The notes: generated from the sequence alone by a model not told the origin. Counted from the first letter of the stretch, positions 1 to 8,202 are shown. The stretch is 35,903 nucleotides of DNA from Clostridiales bacterium (GCA_009774735.1 VSOH01000307.1:11136-47038), one strand, 5' to 3'. Numbers and translations: made by a program.

Positions 1-95
1 TTAAAATTATGAAACCGTCAACATTAAACGGCTCTTATAGAAGTGCTTGTGGATGTAGCTGTGGTTACAGCAATGGCGAAGGCGGCGGCGCGTAA
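1..95 (+). CDS. RiPP precursor peptide, copy 1 (5' end outside window)
   Basis: This is the 3' part of a small cysteine-rich peptide gene cut by the window edge. From the third base it reads KIMKPSTLNGSYRSACGCSC, followed by GYSNGEGGGA and a TAA stop. It differs from the complete copy downstream by only two bases (one Glu/Gln change and one silent change). The CxCxC block followed by a Gly-rich tail fits the core of a radical SAM-modified peptide, and a maturase gene lies downstream on the same strand. The start codon and any further tandem copies would lie left of the window. The precursor role is inferred from size, composition, duplication and neighbours. Confidence 0.75.
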   Translation, partial: KIMKPSTLNGSYRSACGCSCGYSNGEGGGA

Positions 96-148
96 ACATC
101 AGTTTCTTGCGGACTGTTATAGGATTACATAGAAGGGAGGTGTATAGC

Positions 149-253
149 ATGAAAAAGGTTAAAATTATGAAACCGTCAACATTAAACGGCTCTTATAGAA
201 GTGCTTGTGGATGTAGCTGTGGTTACAGCAATGGCCAAGGCGGCGGCGCATAA
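149..253 (+). CDS. RiPP precursor peptide, copy 2 (34 aa, CGCSCG core)
   Basis: This is a complete 34-residue peptide starting at ATG 149, behind a strong GGGAGG ribosome site at 135-140. The basic start MKKVKIMKPSTLNGSYRSA looks like a leader. The probable core is CGCSCGYSNGQGGGA, with cysteines at 20, 22 and 24. It is a tandem duplicate of the gene ending at base 95. Three closely spaced cysteines are typical substrates for thioether (sactipeptide or ranthipeptide) chemistry by SPASM radical SAM enzymes. Such an enzyme is encoded at 3811-5064, and M16-type peptidases that could remove the leader follow it. I cannot name the family with certainty; it resembles short clostridial Cys-rich maturase substrates. 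It is too short for ordinary gene finders. Confidence 0.8.
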   Translation: MKKVKIMKPSTLNGSYRSACGCSCGYSNGQGGGA

Positions 254-312
254 TGGCCAGCTGTTAAGGTTTAAAGAGAATTATAGCAGGACATAGTGGG
301 AATTTAGTTCTG

Positions 313-351
313 CAATAGGAACCTGATATATTGTTTATTGGGTTCCTATTG
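313..351 (+). terminator. Hairpin after precursor genes (attenuator or stabiliser)
   Basis: A perfect 11-bp inverted repeat, CAATAGGAACC at 313-323 and GGTTCCTATTG at 341-351, lies between the precursor and the secreted-protein gene. There is no real T-run after it. It is therefore more likely a partial terminator or an mRNA-stabilising stem that raises precursor expression than a full stop. Confidence 0.55.
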
Positions 352-373
352 TCATAAATAAGGAGGCGATTAT

Positions 374-850
374 ATGAAATTATCAAAAGGCATCACAATG
401 GCAGCTTTGGCAATTACACTCTTTTTTCTAACAGGAAAAATCGCTTTTGCGGAAGAGGTAAACACGCAGTTGGGACAGGAATTATACTCATCGACACTTC
501 CACGCTTTGATGTTGGAGCGAATGAGGAGATAACTACGGCAGGTATTAGACAGGTTGGAGAGGAATATGTTAATAATTTATATTATTACAATATAAAAGC
601 CAATCAAACATTCAGCATAACCTGGGATCCTAATAATCGCTACAGTCCGGCAAGTTTTGAGGTTGGTATTGTAGACGAAAACGGAAACAAAATCACTTTT
701 CCTGAGAGGATCGGACAAGATGGAAATAAAACAGTAACAATTACCGTGCCTGCAGATGGAAAATACCGTTTTTATTGCTGCGGTTATGTTGCTAATTTAA
801 GCGAAAGCGAACAGACGGTTTATTTTGAATATAAGCTCAAGTTCTATTAA
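374..850 (+). CDS. Small secreted protein of RiPP locus 1
   Basis: 158 residues with a clear Sec signal peptide: basic MKLSKG, a hydrophobic stretch to about residue 24, then AFA before the mature EEVNTQ. The mature part is rich in Tyr, Asn and alternating hydrophobics (for example FSITWD, TVTITVPADGKYRFYCCGY), which suggests one extracellular beta-sandwich. A GGAGGCG ribosome site precedes ATG 374. It follows the precursors and precedes the maturase, from which an IS66 element now separates it. The family is not recognised. A role in immunity or in handling the exported peptide would fit the position but is only inference. A second secreted protein of similar size ends the locus at 7700-8110, with no obvious sequence identity. 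Confidence 0.8.
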   Translation: MKLSKGITMAALAITLFFLTGKIAFAEEVNTQLGQELYSSTLPRFDVGANEEITTAGIRQVGEEYVNNLYYYNIKANQTFSITWDPNNRYSPASFEVGIVDENGNKITFPERIGQDGNKTVTITVPADGKYRFYCCGYVANLSESEQTVYFEYKLKFY

Positions 851-881
851 GCTAAAATTAGTGATTTATTATAATAAAAAT

Positions 882-955
882 AAGGGCATGGTTATAGGGG
901 TAAAAGTATGCTCAAAAAGATTGCTTTTATTATATACCCGTGTCCTTTTATTAAA
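882..955 (+). terminator. Terminator-like hairpin upstream of the IS66 insertion
   Basis: AAGGGCATGG (882-891) pairs with CCGTGTCCTT (938-947) through a long loop, with two G-U pairs, and is followed by TTATT. Before the IS66 insertion this T-rich tail ran directly into the ribosome site of the radical SAM gene. It may therefore have set the precursor-to-enzyme ratio. Confidence 0.45.
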
Positions 956-1011
956 GTAAACGGTGGATAGCATGTACCTATACAAAATCCGAACCATCCT
1001 GTATCATAGAG

Positions 1012-2652
1012 TCAGGATGGCTCGGATATACTTTTATTACTATTCTTTTCAGGCTTACGGCAGTGTTCCGGGAGATTTGGCGACCATGGAAGCAGGTCTT
1101 CACAAAAACTCCGGTCAGTGTCATCCATATGCTTTGGGATTTCTGTCAGGAGATATTCAAAGTATTCATATGGTCTCAGGTTATTTGCTTTGGCTGTTTC
1201 GGCTATGCTGTATATGATGGCGCTTGATTTCGCTCCGGTAATGGTATCGATCATTACCCAGTTTTTCTTTCCAATACAGAAACCACGGACCGACTGCTCG
1301 GCAGCGTTGTTGTCCATCGGAACCTCGCCGTCATCCAGAAATACTTTCAGGTATTTCTCTTGGTTGAGACAGTACATGAATCCTTCATGGGTTTTGCCTT
1401 TCTGAGGCACTTTGGGAATATTTTCACGCACCCATGTAAAATAAGCCTCCACCAGTGGTTTTACACTCAGACGGCGGCGGTTGTGTCTCTCCTGCGGGGA
1501 AAGATCCTTTAGCATTCTTTCTTCGCGGTATATGGCCTGTATCATTGTCAGTGCAAGGTATGCAAGGCTGTTTTTGCGCCTTGATTCCGGCAGCGCCTTG
1601 ACTGCCTCGTCAAACCTGCGGCGTGAATGCGACCAGCAGCCAGCTATTGTCAGGTCTTCCCGTTCATTTTCAATCGTATGATAGACCTGGTATCCGTCCG
1701 TGACGCATACACCACTGAAGCCTTTCAGGAATTCCCGCGGATGGCTGGCATTTCGCGTCTTCTGGTATTCGTACAGAACAATCTGCCTGCCGCTGTACAT
1801 GCTGCCGGTGCGGTATACCCACATATAACTCTTTGCCCCTGCAGTGCGTCCGTCCTTATTTACAAGGACAGGTGTCTCGTCCGCCTGCAGTACATGATAT
1901 GCGTACATCATTTCATGAAGGTAATCATACAGGACTGCAAGGTACCTGTCTGCACACTGGATCGTCCAGTATGCCATATTCTGGCGGGAGACAGTGATCC
2001 CGTAACGCTCAAATTCCTTTTCCTGGCGGTAGAGGGGGCAGGCATTCACATATTTGGCATTTATGATTGCAGCTTCCATGGACGGGGATACCAGGCTGCC
2101 TTTAAGCAGGCATACCGGATGCTCTGCCCTGACGATGGCGTCATCCGTCTTTGCGGCATATACAGCGACATGGTGTTCCTCGACCTCTACTTTTGCCGGG
2201 GTGAACCTGTACCTGCGGTAAACCTCGTCGGGGAGGCGTTTGTATCCGTCCGTCCCGAATGTATCTGAAAGCTGTTCTTCCGTCATGGAATGTTCTATGA
2301 TAATAACGGGGAGTCCGTCCAGATCTTCTTCGCGTTTTCCCTTTTTCTTTTTGGGAGTCCTGCGTCTGGGCGCTTCCTGCGTTTCGTTTTCAGCCTCCTG
2401 GTCTGTTACGGCTTCAGGTTCATTGAAAAATACGATCTCCCCGTCAACTTCCATGAAAGACACCTGCCCTTCTGTCAGGTGTCTTTCCGTTGACCTGCCA
2501 AAACGGTGTCTTTTCTGGTCGGCAAGGTGCTCCAGCACGAGCTGCAGGTTTTTATCTATATTTTCCAGCTGCTCCTGCTGTGCAAGAAACAGCCGGATGA
2601 TTGTTCCTTTTTCCATACCGGAAAGCATTTCTTCCGTATATCTGGATTCCAT
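1012..2652 (-). CDS. tnpC: IS66 transposase TnpC
   Basis: 546 residues, the normal length for the IS66 DDE transposase. An N-terminal coiled segment (AQQEQLENIDKNLQLVLEHL) precedes an acidic then Lys/Arg-rich linker (about 75-110). The catalytic domain has Asp258 in LQADETPVLV, Asp319 in VCVTDGYQVY and Glu452 in MDNNAAEQSVRGF, the standard DDE spacing and motifs of this family. WSHSRRRFDEA is also typical. It is the last gene of the tnpA-tnpB-tnpC order read on the minus strand. The frame shows no damage, so the element may be active. Confidence 0.95.
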   Translation of the reverse strand: MESRYTEEMLSGMEKGTIIRLFLAQQEQLENIDKNLQLVLEHLADQKRHRFGRSTERHLTEGQVSFMEVDGEIVFFNEPEAVTDQEAENETQEAPRRRTPKKKKGKREEDLDGLPVIIIEHSMTEEQLSDTFGTDGYKRLPDEVYRRYRFTPAKVEVEEHHVAVYAAKTDDAIVRAEHPVCLLKGSLVSPSMEAAIINAKYVNACPLYRQEKEFERYGITVSRQNMAYWTIQCADRYLAVLYDYLHEMMYAYHVLQADETPVLVNKDGRTAGAKSYMWVYRTGSMYSGRQIVLYEYQKTRNASHPREFLKGFSGVCVTDGYQVYHTIENEREDLTIAGCWSHSRRRFDEAVKALPESRRKNSLAYLALTMIQAIYREERMLKDLSPQERHNRRRLSVKPLVEAYFTWVRENIPKVPQKGKTHEGFMYCLNQEKYLKVFLDDGEVPMDNNAAEQSVRGFCIGKKNWVMIDTITGAKSSAIIYSIAETAKANNLRPYEYFEYLLTEIPKHMDDTDRSFCEDLLPWSPNLPEHCRKPEKNSNKSISEPS

Positions 2653-2929
2653 TGCAGTCCCCTCCCGTGTCTGATGGTTTTATTATACCAGATTTTTACG
2701 GTTATGGCGAATCCTGTTTCCCGGCGGTTTCGTCATAATGCCCATATGCCAGGATGCATTCCGGCTAAAAATAAGGGCGCTTTTTTCCTGGATGGTTTTC
2801 AAAAACCTTCATCAGGGCCGGACGCCATGCGGCCATGAATCCGGCCTGTCACAGGCATCCGGCAGCAATGCGCCGCCTGCCGTGAGCCCTGTCACGGCAG
2901 GGTTGTAAAATTCTCTGTTCTGCACAAAA
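2653..2929. other. IS66 spacer between tnpB and tnpC with GC-rich hairpin
   Basis: This 277-bp non-coding spacer inside the IS contains a perfect 10-bp stem with a 6-base loop: CCTGCCGTGA at 2876-2885 and TCACGGCAGG at 2892-2901. It sits just downstream of tnpB on the minus strand and may limit read-through into tnpC. No ORF with a credible start was found. Confidence 0.6.
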
Positions 2930-3313
2930 TCATCCCATGTATTCCGGCGGCTTTACAGTCCTGACGGAATTTTTAGGAGTGATTGTAAGTCCCTCCATCA
3001 GCCAGCGGAACTGCTGCTGTGTAAGCTCCCGTACTTCGTCCGCGCTGCGCGGCCACTGGAACCTGCTCCCTGCAAGTCTCTTATACAGCATTAGCCAGCC
3101 GTCTTTCTCCCACACCAGTCCCTTGATGCGGTCTGCACGCCTGCCGCAGAAGAGATACAGGGTGTCCGGCACATAAGGGGTGCTGCCTGTCTGTGCTTCG
3201 AGGACTGCCGCAAGGCTGTCTATTCCCGAACGCAGGTCTGTATATCCGCACACAATGTATACGGCTTTAAAGCATACAGCGTCATTGAGCATTGCGGACC
3301 ACCTCCAGGACAT
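2930..3313 (-). CDS. tnpB: IS66 accessory protein TnpB
   Basis: This is the IS66 Orf2-like protein. It carries the family hallmarks VCGYTDLRSGIDSLAAVL, LYLFCGRRADRIKGLVWEKDGWLMLYKRL and RFQWP. The longest frame gives 127 residues. The better start is the ATG at 3292 (MLNDAVCFKAV), because a GGAGGTGG site lies just upstream and that ATG overlaps the tnpA stop. That gives 120 residues, the usual size. It is needed with TnpA for transposition in this family, although its biochemical function is unclear. Confidence 0.93.
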   Translation of the reverse strand: MSWRWSAMLNDAVCFKAVYIVCGYTDLRSGIDSLAAVLEAQTGSTPYVPDTLYLFCGRRADRIKGLVWEKDGWLMLYKRLAGSRFQWPRSADEVRELTQQQFRWLMEGLTITPKNSVRTVKPPEYMG

Positions 3314-3659
3314 CAGACAGGAGCTTCATGGAAGAAGATTCCATTACATGAATGCAGATCCCGTTGAGGGACAGCTCCAGTCCGCGTGAAGATATGGCAG
3401 GGGTGTTATTTTCCTGAAAGGACAAAAATTCTGATGGTACGGGTATAACCTGACGCCCTGCAGTTTCCTCCGGGAACTGTTCAAGACATGCCGCCCTGAC
3501 ACGGCGCAGCCGGTAGTAATAATTGGCCTTTGTTATACCATTACGGGAACACCATTCGATGACACTCATTCCTTCGGCACGGTTTTGGCAGTCCCTGATT
3601 TGTTCTGCCCATTCCCTGAGGCGGCACTGCTGCGCAGCCAGGCTTGTTTCTGAAACCAT
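3282..3659 (-). CDS. tnpA: IS66 accessory protein TnpA
   Basis: 125 residues, matching IS66 Orf1. WAEQIRDCQNRAEGMSVIEW and CSRNGITKANYYYRLRRVR form the helix-turn-helix expected in this protein. The start ATG 3659 is preceded on the minus strand by an AGGAGG ribosome site (3668-3673). The 3' end overlaps the probable tnpB start, which suggests translational coupling. It is first in the IS operon. Confidence 0.92.
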   Translation of the reverse strand: MVSETSLAAQQCRLREWAEQIRDCQNRAEGMSVIEWCSRNGITKANYYYRLRRVRAACLEQFPEETAGRQVIPVPSEFLSFQENNTPAISSRGLELSLNGICIHVMESSSMKLLSDVLEVVRNAQ

Positions 3660-3745
3660 AGACTATAACCTCCTTATAGCAGTCTGAAAAGTTTAGTGCT
3701 TAACTTTTCAGACCATATTTAAAGACTTGGTCTATTGTCTCATAT

Positions 3746-3774
3746 TTGTCAGGTTTGGTCTAGGTACATGCTAT
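3746..3774 (+). promoter_or_regulatory. Possible outward promoter in IS66 right end
   Basis: TTGTCA (3746-3751) and TGCTAT (3769-3774) are separated by 17 bp and point out of the IS towards the radical SAM gene at 3811. The -35 matches 5 of 6 consensus bases and the -10 only 3 of 6, so this is a weak candidate. It would let the maturase operon be transcribed despite the insertion. Confidence 0.3.
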
Positions 3775-3810
3775 CCACCGTTTACTTATTAAACAGTAAG
3801 GAGTTACAGT

Positions 3811-5064
3811 ATGAAGTTTTATTTTGATAAAAATATGGCAAAAGTAAAAGAGGACAAAGGAGAAGAGGACCTGTATTACTATTCATCTTACCTGCATAGC
3901 GCATTAAAGGTGGATAATTTAGCAGCTACTGTTTTTGATTACATTATTGAACATCCAGAGAAAGATATAAGTTGTCAAGAAGTAGCAGATGCAATTCCTG
4001 AATTGGATGCAGGCGATGTAGAAGAGATATTTGAAGAAATTTGTAATACAGGGTTATTTTTTGATAATATTGGTTCGTTCCACGCAAAGTGTTTCGAGTC
4101 CTGTTTTCAGGCTGGATTGCATTTTGAACCGAGGCAAGTATATCTTCATCTAACATATCGGTGTAATTTAGCGTGCGAATATTGTTATAATAAGGAAAAA
4201 TTAAACAGTGGAACAGAATTAGAAATTGATGAGTGGAAAAAGGTTATAGATGATTTAAAATCTGTATCATCGCCGAGAATATATCTTACTGGTGGGGAAC
4301 CAACATTATACAAGGATTTTGAATCTATAGTTGATTATATATATAACGCCGGATTAAAAATCGAGTTGTTGACTAATGGTACTACCTTACATCTTATTAG
4401 CAAGGATACTCTGGAAAAAATAGATAGCGCTACTATAAGTTTGGATAATATTGGGGAGTCAAAGACACATAGAAGAAATAGTGAAAAATATAAAATATTG
4501 GATAATATTATTATGCTTAACAGTATGGGAAAGAAGGTAAATGTGCGTTCAGTTCTATCAGTAGATACTTATGAAGAAGTGAACGAAGTTCGGCAATATA
4601 TGTTAGAGCACAATATTAATCATATAACTGCTTTATTTGTGCCGAACTCAATTGATGAGATTAATAAGTTTCCCATAAATGCCGATGTAGATAGTTTCAA
4701 ATCAAATACTAATCTGCAGGATATAAAAAAATGTGGTGCATGCTTTCAAGTGCTTGCAATCGATCCTAGCGGTATAGTATACCCCTGTCAATCATTAATG
4801 AAAAGTGAGTTTGCTTTAGAAAATACCAAAAATGCAGATTGGATCAAAGGTGTCGAAAATAATGATTTAACAAAATATTTTTTGTATCGTACAGTAGAAA
4901 GAATAAACAAGTGCAGAGATTGTGAGGTTAAGTCCATATGTGGAGGTGGATGCCCGGCTATTTCTTATAAATTATATGACAGCTTAGAGCATAGGCTAGA
5001 TTACGCGTGTGACTTTTTGAAAGCTGAAAGTATATTTCATATTAAGCACGTTAAGTTTGAGTAA
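3811..5064 (+). CDS. Radical SAM/SPASM peptide maturase, AlbA-like
   Basis: 417 residues. The N-terminal part (about 1-95) looks like a PqqD/RRE-type precursor-binding region (VFDYIIEHPEKDISCQEVAD). The radical SAM cluster motif is CNLACEYC, with Cys118, 122 and 125, and GGEP follows at 161-164. The SPASM region holds eight cysteines (308, 311, 326, 368, 371, 377, 381, 400), including CRDCEVKSICGGGC, enough for two auxiliary iron-sulfur clusters. Such enzymes abstract a hydrogen from the precursor and install thioether bonds from Cys. Its likely substrates are the CGCSCG peptides at 1-253. A TAAGGAG site 7 bases before ATG 3811 supports the start. Two M16-type peptidases follow at once, as in the subtilosin AlbA/AlbE/AlbF set. 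The IS66 sits just upstream. Confidence 0.9.
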   Translation: MKFYFDKNMAKVKEDKGEEDLYYYSSYLHSALKVDNLAATVFDYIIEHPEKDISCQEVADAIPELDAGDVEEIFEEICNTGLFFDNIGSFHAKCFESCFQAGLHFEPRQVYLHLTYRCNLACEYCYNKEKLNSGTELEIDEWKKVIDDLKSVSSPRIYLTGGEPTLYKDFESIVDYIYNAGLKIELLTNGTTLHLISKDTLEKIDSATISLDNIGESKTHRRNSEKYKILDNIIMLNSMGKKVNVRSVLSVDTYEEVNEVRQYMLEHNINHITALFVPNSIDEINKFPINADVDSFKSNTNLQDIKKCGACFQVLAIDPSGIVYPCQSLMKSEFALENTKNADWIKGVENNDLTKYFLYRTVERINKCRDCEVKSICGGGCPAISYKLYDSLEHRLDYACDFLKAESIFHIKHVKFE

Positions 5065-5083
5065 ATATTACTGAGAGTAGGAG

Positions 5084-6337
5084 ATGTTTGTAATGATGAT
5101 TAGAAGGCAGATTGGTCAAAATATAGCATATAATCAAATTATTGATTCTAGCAAGAAAATTAATCAATTATCTGTCAATTTTATCACAAATCTTAAGGAA
5201 GAAGATGTAACACTCAACTCAATGCTAATATATATTTTAAGTGATAGTTGCAAAAAGTATTCTAATAATCTTTTGTTAACCACTAAACTATATGACCTTT
5301 ATGGCGCCAGTCTGGAAGTTTCTATAGATATAATTGGTACATATCATATTATGGAAATGAGGTTGTCATTCATAGACAATAAGTTTTCTATAGATAATGA
5401 AAATATTGCATTGAATTGCTTTGAATTAATGGAAGAAATTATTACAAACCCTAATTTAATAAGCGGTCTGTTTCCAAGTGATACAGTGGAATTTGCTAAA
5501 GGGTTTCTGAATGATCTGATACAATCGGAATACTATGATGAAAGGAATATTTTAATTAGATGTACTCAGGATATGTTTGGCGTTTATATGCCGGAAACCT
5601 GTTATGGAAATAGTAAGGATATTGGAGCAATTACTCCGCTATCGTTAGCTAATGCTTTTGAACAACTATTAAGTAATAGTATTATTGAAATATTTTTTTT
5701 AGGAACGAAGGCTACGTTTCCTAGCAGGTTTTCTATTAACAGAGGTATTGATAAATTTAATAAAATACATTATCAGCCTTATGGGGTTAAAATAAGGGAC
5801 GTAAATGGGATTCAAAAATATGATAAACACGTGCCATTAGAAACTTCTAAATTGATTTTATCATTTGGAATAGATGGAAAGTGCGATCCTTATGCAATGT
5901 GGTTATTTTCAATTATATTTGGTGAAGCGCCATTTTCACGGTTATGTTTAAGCTTAAGAAAAAATTTAGGAATTTGTTATGAATGTTATATGCAATATGA
6001 CCCTTTTTTAAATGGATTGTTTTTTTATTGCAATATTGAGTCAAAAAACCAGAAAAAGGCACAAAGTGAAGTTATTCGTGCTTTAAATAATTTAAAACTA
6101 AATGGAATTACCGATGAGGAACTAAAATATGCAAAGAATTATGCAATAAACAGACTTTTATCTTTTAACAAGGGTAATAATGAAATAAAAAGATGGGGAT
6201 TATTACAGATTTTGTGTAATCAAAATGAAACGCCAACAAATAGGATTGTTTTAGTAAATAATGCTGAAAAAGAACAGATTAATAGGGTAGCACACTTTAT
6301 AATATTTAAGGGAACACATTTTTTGGATAATCAATAG
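5084..6337 (+). CDS. M16-type peptidase homologue without zinc motif (AlbE/YmfF-like)
   Basis: 417 residues in the longest frame. The AGGAG at 5079-5083 abuts ATG 5084, so ATG 5093 (MMIRRQIGQ), with 9-base spacing, is the better start. The fold looks like the pitrilysin/M16 family: the TTKLYDLYGASLEVSIDIIG region, a second half with FGEAPFSRLCLSLRKNLGICYECY, and a C-terminal helical part. No HxxEH motif exists anywhere in it, so it should be the non-catalytic partner of a heterodimer, as in YmfF/YmfH and AlbE/AlbF. It lies between the maturase and the catalytic subunit, with gaps of 19 and 17 bases. The predicted role is trimming of the modified peptide. Confidence 0.8.
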   Translation: MFVMMIRRQIGQNIAYNQIIDSSKKINQLSVNFITNLKEEDVTLNSMLIYILSDSCKKYSNNLLLTTKLYDLYGASLEVSIDIIGTYHIMEMRLSFIDNKFSIDNENIALNCFELMEEIITNPNLISGLFPSDTVEFAKGFLNDLIQSEYYDERNILIRCTQDMFGVYMPETCYGNSKDIGAITPLSLANAFEQLLSNSIIEIFFLGTKATFPSRFSINRGIDKFNKIHYQPYGVKIRDVNGIQKYDKHVPLETSKLILSFGIDGKCDPYAMWLFSIIFGEAPFSRLCLSLRKNLGICYECYMQYDPFLNGLFFYCNIESKNQKKAQSEVIRALNNLKLNGITDEELKYAKNYAINRLLSFNKGNNEIKRWGLLQILCNQNETPTNRIVLVNNAEKEQINRVAHFIIFKGTHFLDNQ

Positions 6338-6354
6338 GGAGGATATATGTAAGT

Positions 6355-7629
6355 ATGCGAAGTGAATATCAATCCAAGTTATTACAAGAATCATATATTA
6401 GAGTGACACATTCCTCTGGGTTAACTATTTACATTTATCCATCAGTAGAAAGTTCCAGTATATCTGCTTATCTTGCAGTAAATTATGGAGCTGCAGATAA
6501 TGTTATAAAAGATATGGGTAAAAAGAAGAAATTGCCAGAAGGCATTGCACATCTTATAGAACACTTTATATTTGAAGATTCTGTTGAGAATAAAACACTT
6601 TTTTCAAGTACAGGTGCAACAGCCAATGCTTATTGTGCTTATGATAGAACTGTTTATTATTTTTCTTGCGGCGATAAATATAAAGAAAGTTTGAGGATCT
6701 TATTAAAATCTGTTACCAATCCTATCTTTAGCACAAAGTTATTGAATAGTGTAAAAGGGGTTGTAATTCAAGAAATTAAGTTGTATCAAAATAACCCATC
6801 GTGGTTATTGGATATGAATTTAAATAAATGCTTATATCATTCGCATGCTCTAAAAAGTGATATAGCGGGGACGGAAAAGGACGTAAATGACATAGGATTG
6901 GAGATTCTAACTAAAGCATATTCAGCTGCCTATAAGCCTGAAAATATGGTTTTAGTAGTTATGGGTAACTGCGAGGAGGAATCAATAATACAAGTTGTCG
7001 ATGAATATTTTAAAAAAACTAGCATCGAAGCTGAACTAGAATTAATTTGTGATGAAAAGGAACCTGAAACAGTAAAAGAGCATCTGGCTATATGTGAAGC
7101 AAATAATATTTATACAGCTATGTTTGCGATAGGATTTAAAGAACTGCTATTAGATGGTTCTCAAAGCTTTTATAATACTTTATTAGATGAGTTTATTGCA
7201 GGAATGCTTATTGGTGAGATTACGCCGACTTTTCAGAATTTATATATAAATGGATATATAAATTCTAGCTTAATACATGAGAATTTATTTAATCGAAATT
7301 GCATTGTTAATAAAATAAAGGGGGAGTCGGAAAACCCAAACTATGTCATAGATATTATCAATAAAACTATAGATGATAAAAAAAGGAACGGAGTTGATAG
7401 TTCTTTTTTTGAAATATGCAAGAAAGAAATGATAGGTAGACTTATTTATTATTTTGATGATATGTCAATTTTGGCAAATTATTTAATATTATCACATTTT
7501 AATGGAATAAATGTATACACATTACTAGATTATATTCGAAGTGTAAATGTAGATCAAGTAAATTCCCGGCTCCAAAAAGCTTTTAACCCAGAAATGAGTG
7601 CGTTATCAATAGTTAGGCCAATGCAGTGA
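6355..7629 (+). CDS. M16-type zinc peptidase, catalytic subunit (AlbF/YmfH-like)
   Basis: 424 residues. GIAHLIEHFIFE contains the inverted zinc motif HxxEH (His66, Glu69, His70). Glu140 in GVVIQEIKLYQNNP is well placed as the third zinc ligand, about 70 residues later as the family requires. The AVNYGAADN and TNAYCAYDRTVYYF-like segments around it are typical of M16 N-terminal domains. Together with the motif-less neighbour it should form a heterodimeric peptidase that removes the precursor leader. AGGGAGGATAT lies before the start, though the context TAAGT then ATG makes the exact start less certain. No exporter gene follows. Confidence 0.87.
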   Translation: MRSEYQSKLLQESYIRVTHSSGLTIYIYPSVESSSISAYLAVNYGAADNVIKDMGKKKKLPEGIAHLIEHFIFEDSVENKTLFSSTGATANAYCAYDRTVYYFSCGDKYKESLRILLKSVTNPIFSTKLLNSVKGVVIQEIKLYQNNPSWLLDMNLNKCLYHSHALKSDIAGTEKDVNDIGLEILTKAYSAAYKPENMVLVVMGNCEEESIIQVVDEYFKKTSIEAELELICDEKEPETVKEHLAICEANNIYTAMFAIGFKELLLDGSQSFYNTLLDEFIAGMLIGEITPTFQNLYINGYINSSLIHENLFNRNCIVNKIKGESENPNYVIDIINKTIDDKKRNGVDSSFFEICKKEMIGRLIYYFDDMSILANYLILSHFNGINVYTLLDYIRSVNVDQVNSRLQKAFNPEMSALSIVRPMQ

Positions 7630-7699
7630 GGCGATTTCTCCACAAGTGAGGGTATTAAGAATATATGAAAATCTATTAACAGAAAAGGAGATAAAAACA

Positions 7700-8110
7700 A
7701 TGAAGAAAACTGTAAAAAGAATTTTAGTATCGTCGTTGATGATTTGTGCATTTGTATTGATGACTTTTGGAACCTTAAATGTTCGTGCTGCGGAAGATGA
7801 GGATGTGCTTACTTATCGTTTGACAATTGATAAAGCACCTAGCGAAGTTCAAGCCTGGGTAAAAGAATGTAATAATTCGACAGGAATATATATAACAGAA
7901 AGCAACGGACGATATTGGGTATATACAAATGCAATGAGTGATAATAGCAATTATTCGTTTAACACTAAAAGCGATAATGGTGTTTATTCAATTACTATTG
8001 TACCCAATAATTACTATTCAGGTGATGGATATGCATTAATATCAATTCCCTTAAGATACATAAAAATAACAGCTAGATGCGGAAGCTATGTTACGGAAAT
8101 AAATAAGTAG
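7700..8110 (+). CDS. Second small secreted protein of RiPP locus 1
   Basis: 136 residues from ATG 7700, chosen over an in-frame upstream ATG at 7646 because AAAGGAG lies 9 bases before it and because MKKTVKRILVSSLMICAFVL then begins a normal signal peptide. The likely cut is after VRA (AAEDED). The mature part is short, Tyr/Ser/Asn-rich and probably all-beta, with two cysteines (in WVKECNN and ARCGSY) that could pair outside the cell. It is the last gene of the locus. The function is unknown. Its position suggests a secreted helper or immunity factor, which is not proven. Confidence 0.8.
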   Translation: MKKTVKRILVSSLMICAFVLMTFGTLNVRAAEDEDVLTYRLTIDKAPSEVQAWVKECNNSTGIYITESNGRYWVYTNAMSDNSNYSFNTKSDNGVYSITIVPNNYYSGDGYALISIPLRYIKITARCGSYVTEINK

Positions 8111-8170
8111 TATCTGTTTATACCCCTTACATATTCTTAAATAATACCTACTTTGACTAGGAGAATTGCG

Positions 8171-8202
8171 TATGGTTGATAGCATAACTGCTATCAACCA
8201 TA
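8171..8202. terminator. Strong hairpin between RiPP loci 1 and 2
   Basis: A perfect 13-bp stem, TATGGTTGATAGC (8171-8183) and GCTATCAACCATA (8190-8202), with a 6-base loop. No T-run follows on +, so it is either a poor intrinsic terminator or a regulatory/processing stem upstream of the next maturase. Confidence 0.55.

Larger units (their letters stand above)
956..3785. mobile_element. Complete IS66-family insertion sequence
   Basis: The ends are perfect 24-bp inverted repeats, starting GTAAACGGTGGATAGCATGT at 956-979 and mirrored at 3762-3785. The element is flanked by an identical 8-bp duplication TTATTAAA at 948-955 and 3786-3793, the target-site length known for IS66. It is 2830 bp and carries tnpA, tnpB and tnpC on the minus strand, all with open frames. 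It is much richer in G+C than its surroundings. Intact ends, genes and duplication point to a recent insertion. It splits RiPP locus 1 between the secreted-protein gene and the maturase, only 3 bp upstream of the maturase ribosome site. Confidence 0.96.

Noticed and set aside
1-253. Direct repeats near the window start as a CRISPR array
   Set aside because: There are only two units of about 95 bases, and they are coding genes with a spacer holding a ribosome site.
1627-2268. 213-codon plus-strand frame inside the IS66
   Set aside because: It is antisense to the well-supported tnpC frame, with no ribosome site or domain.
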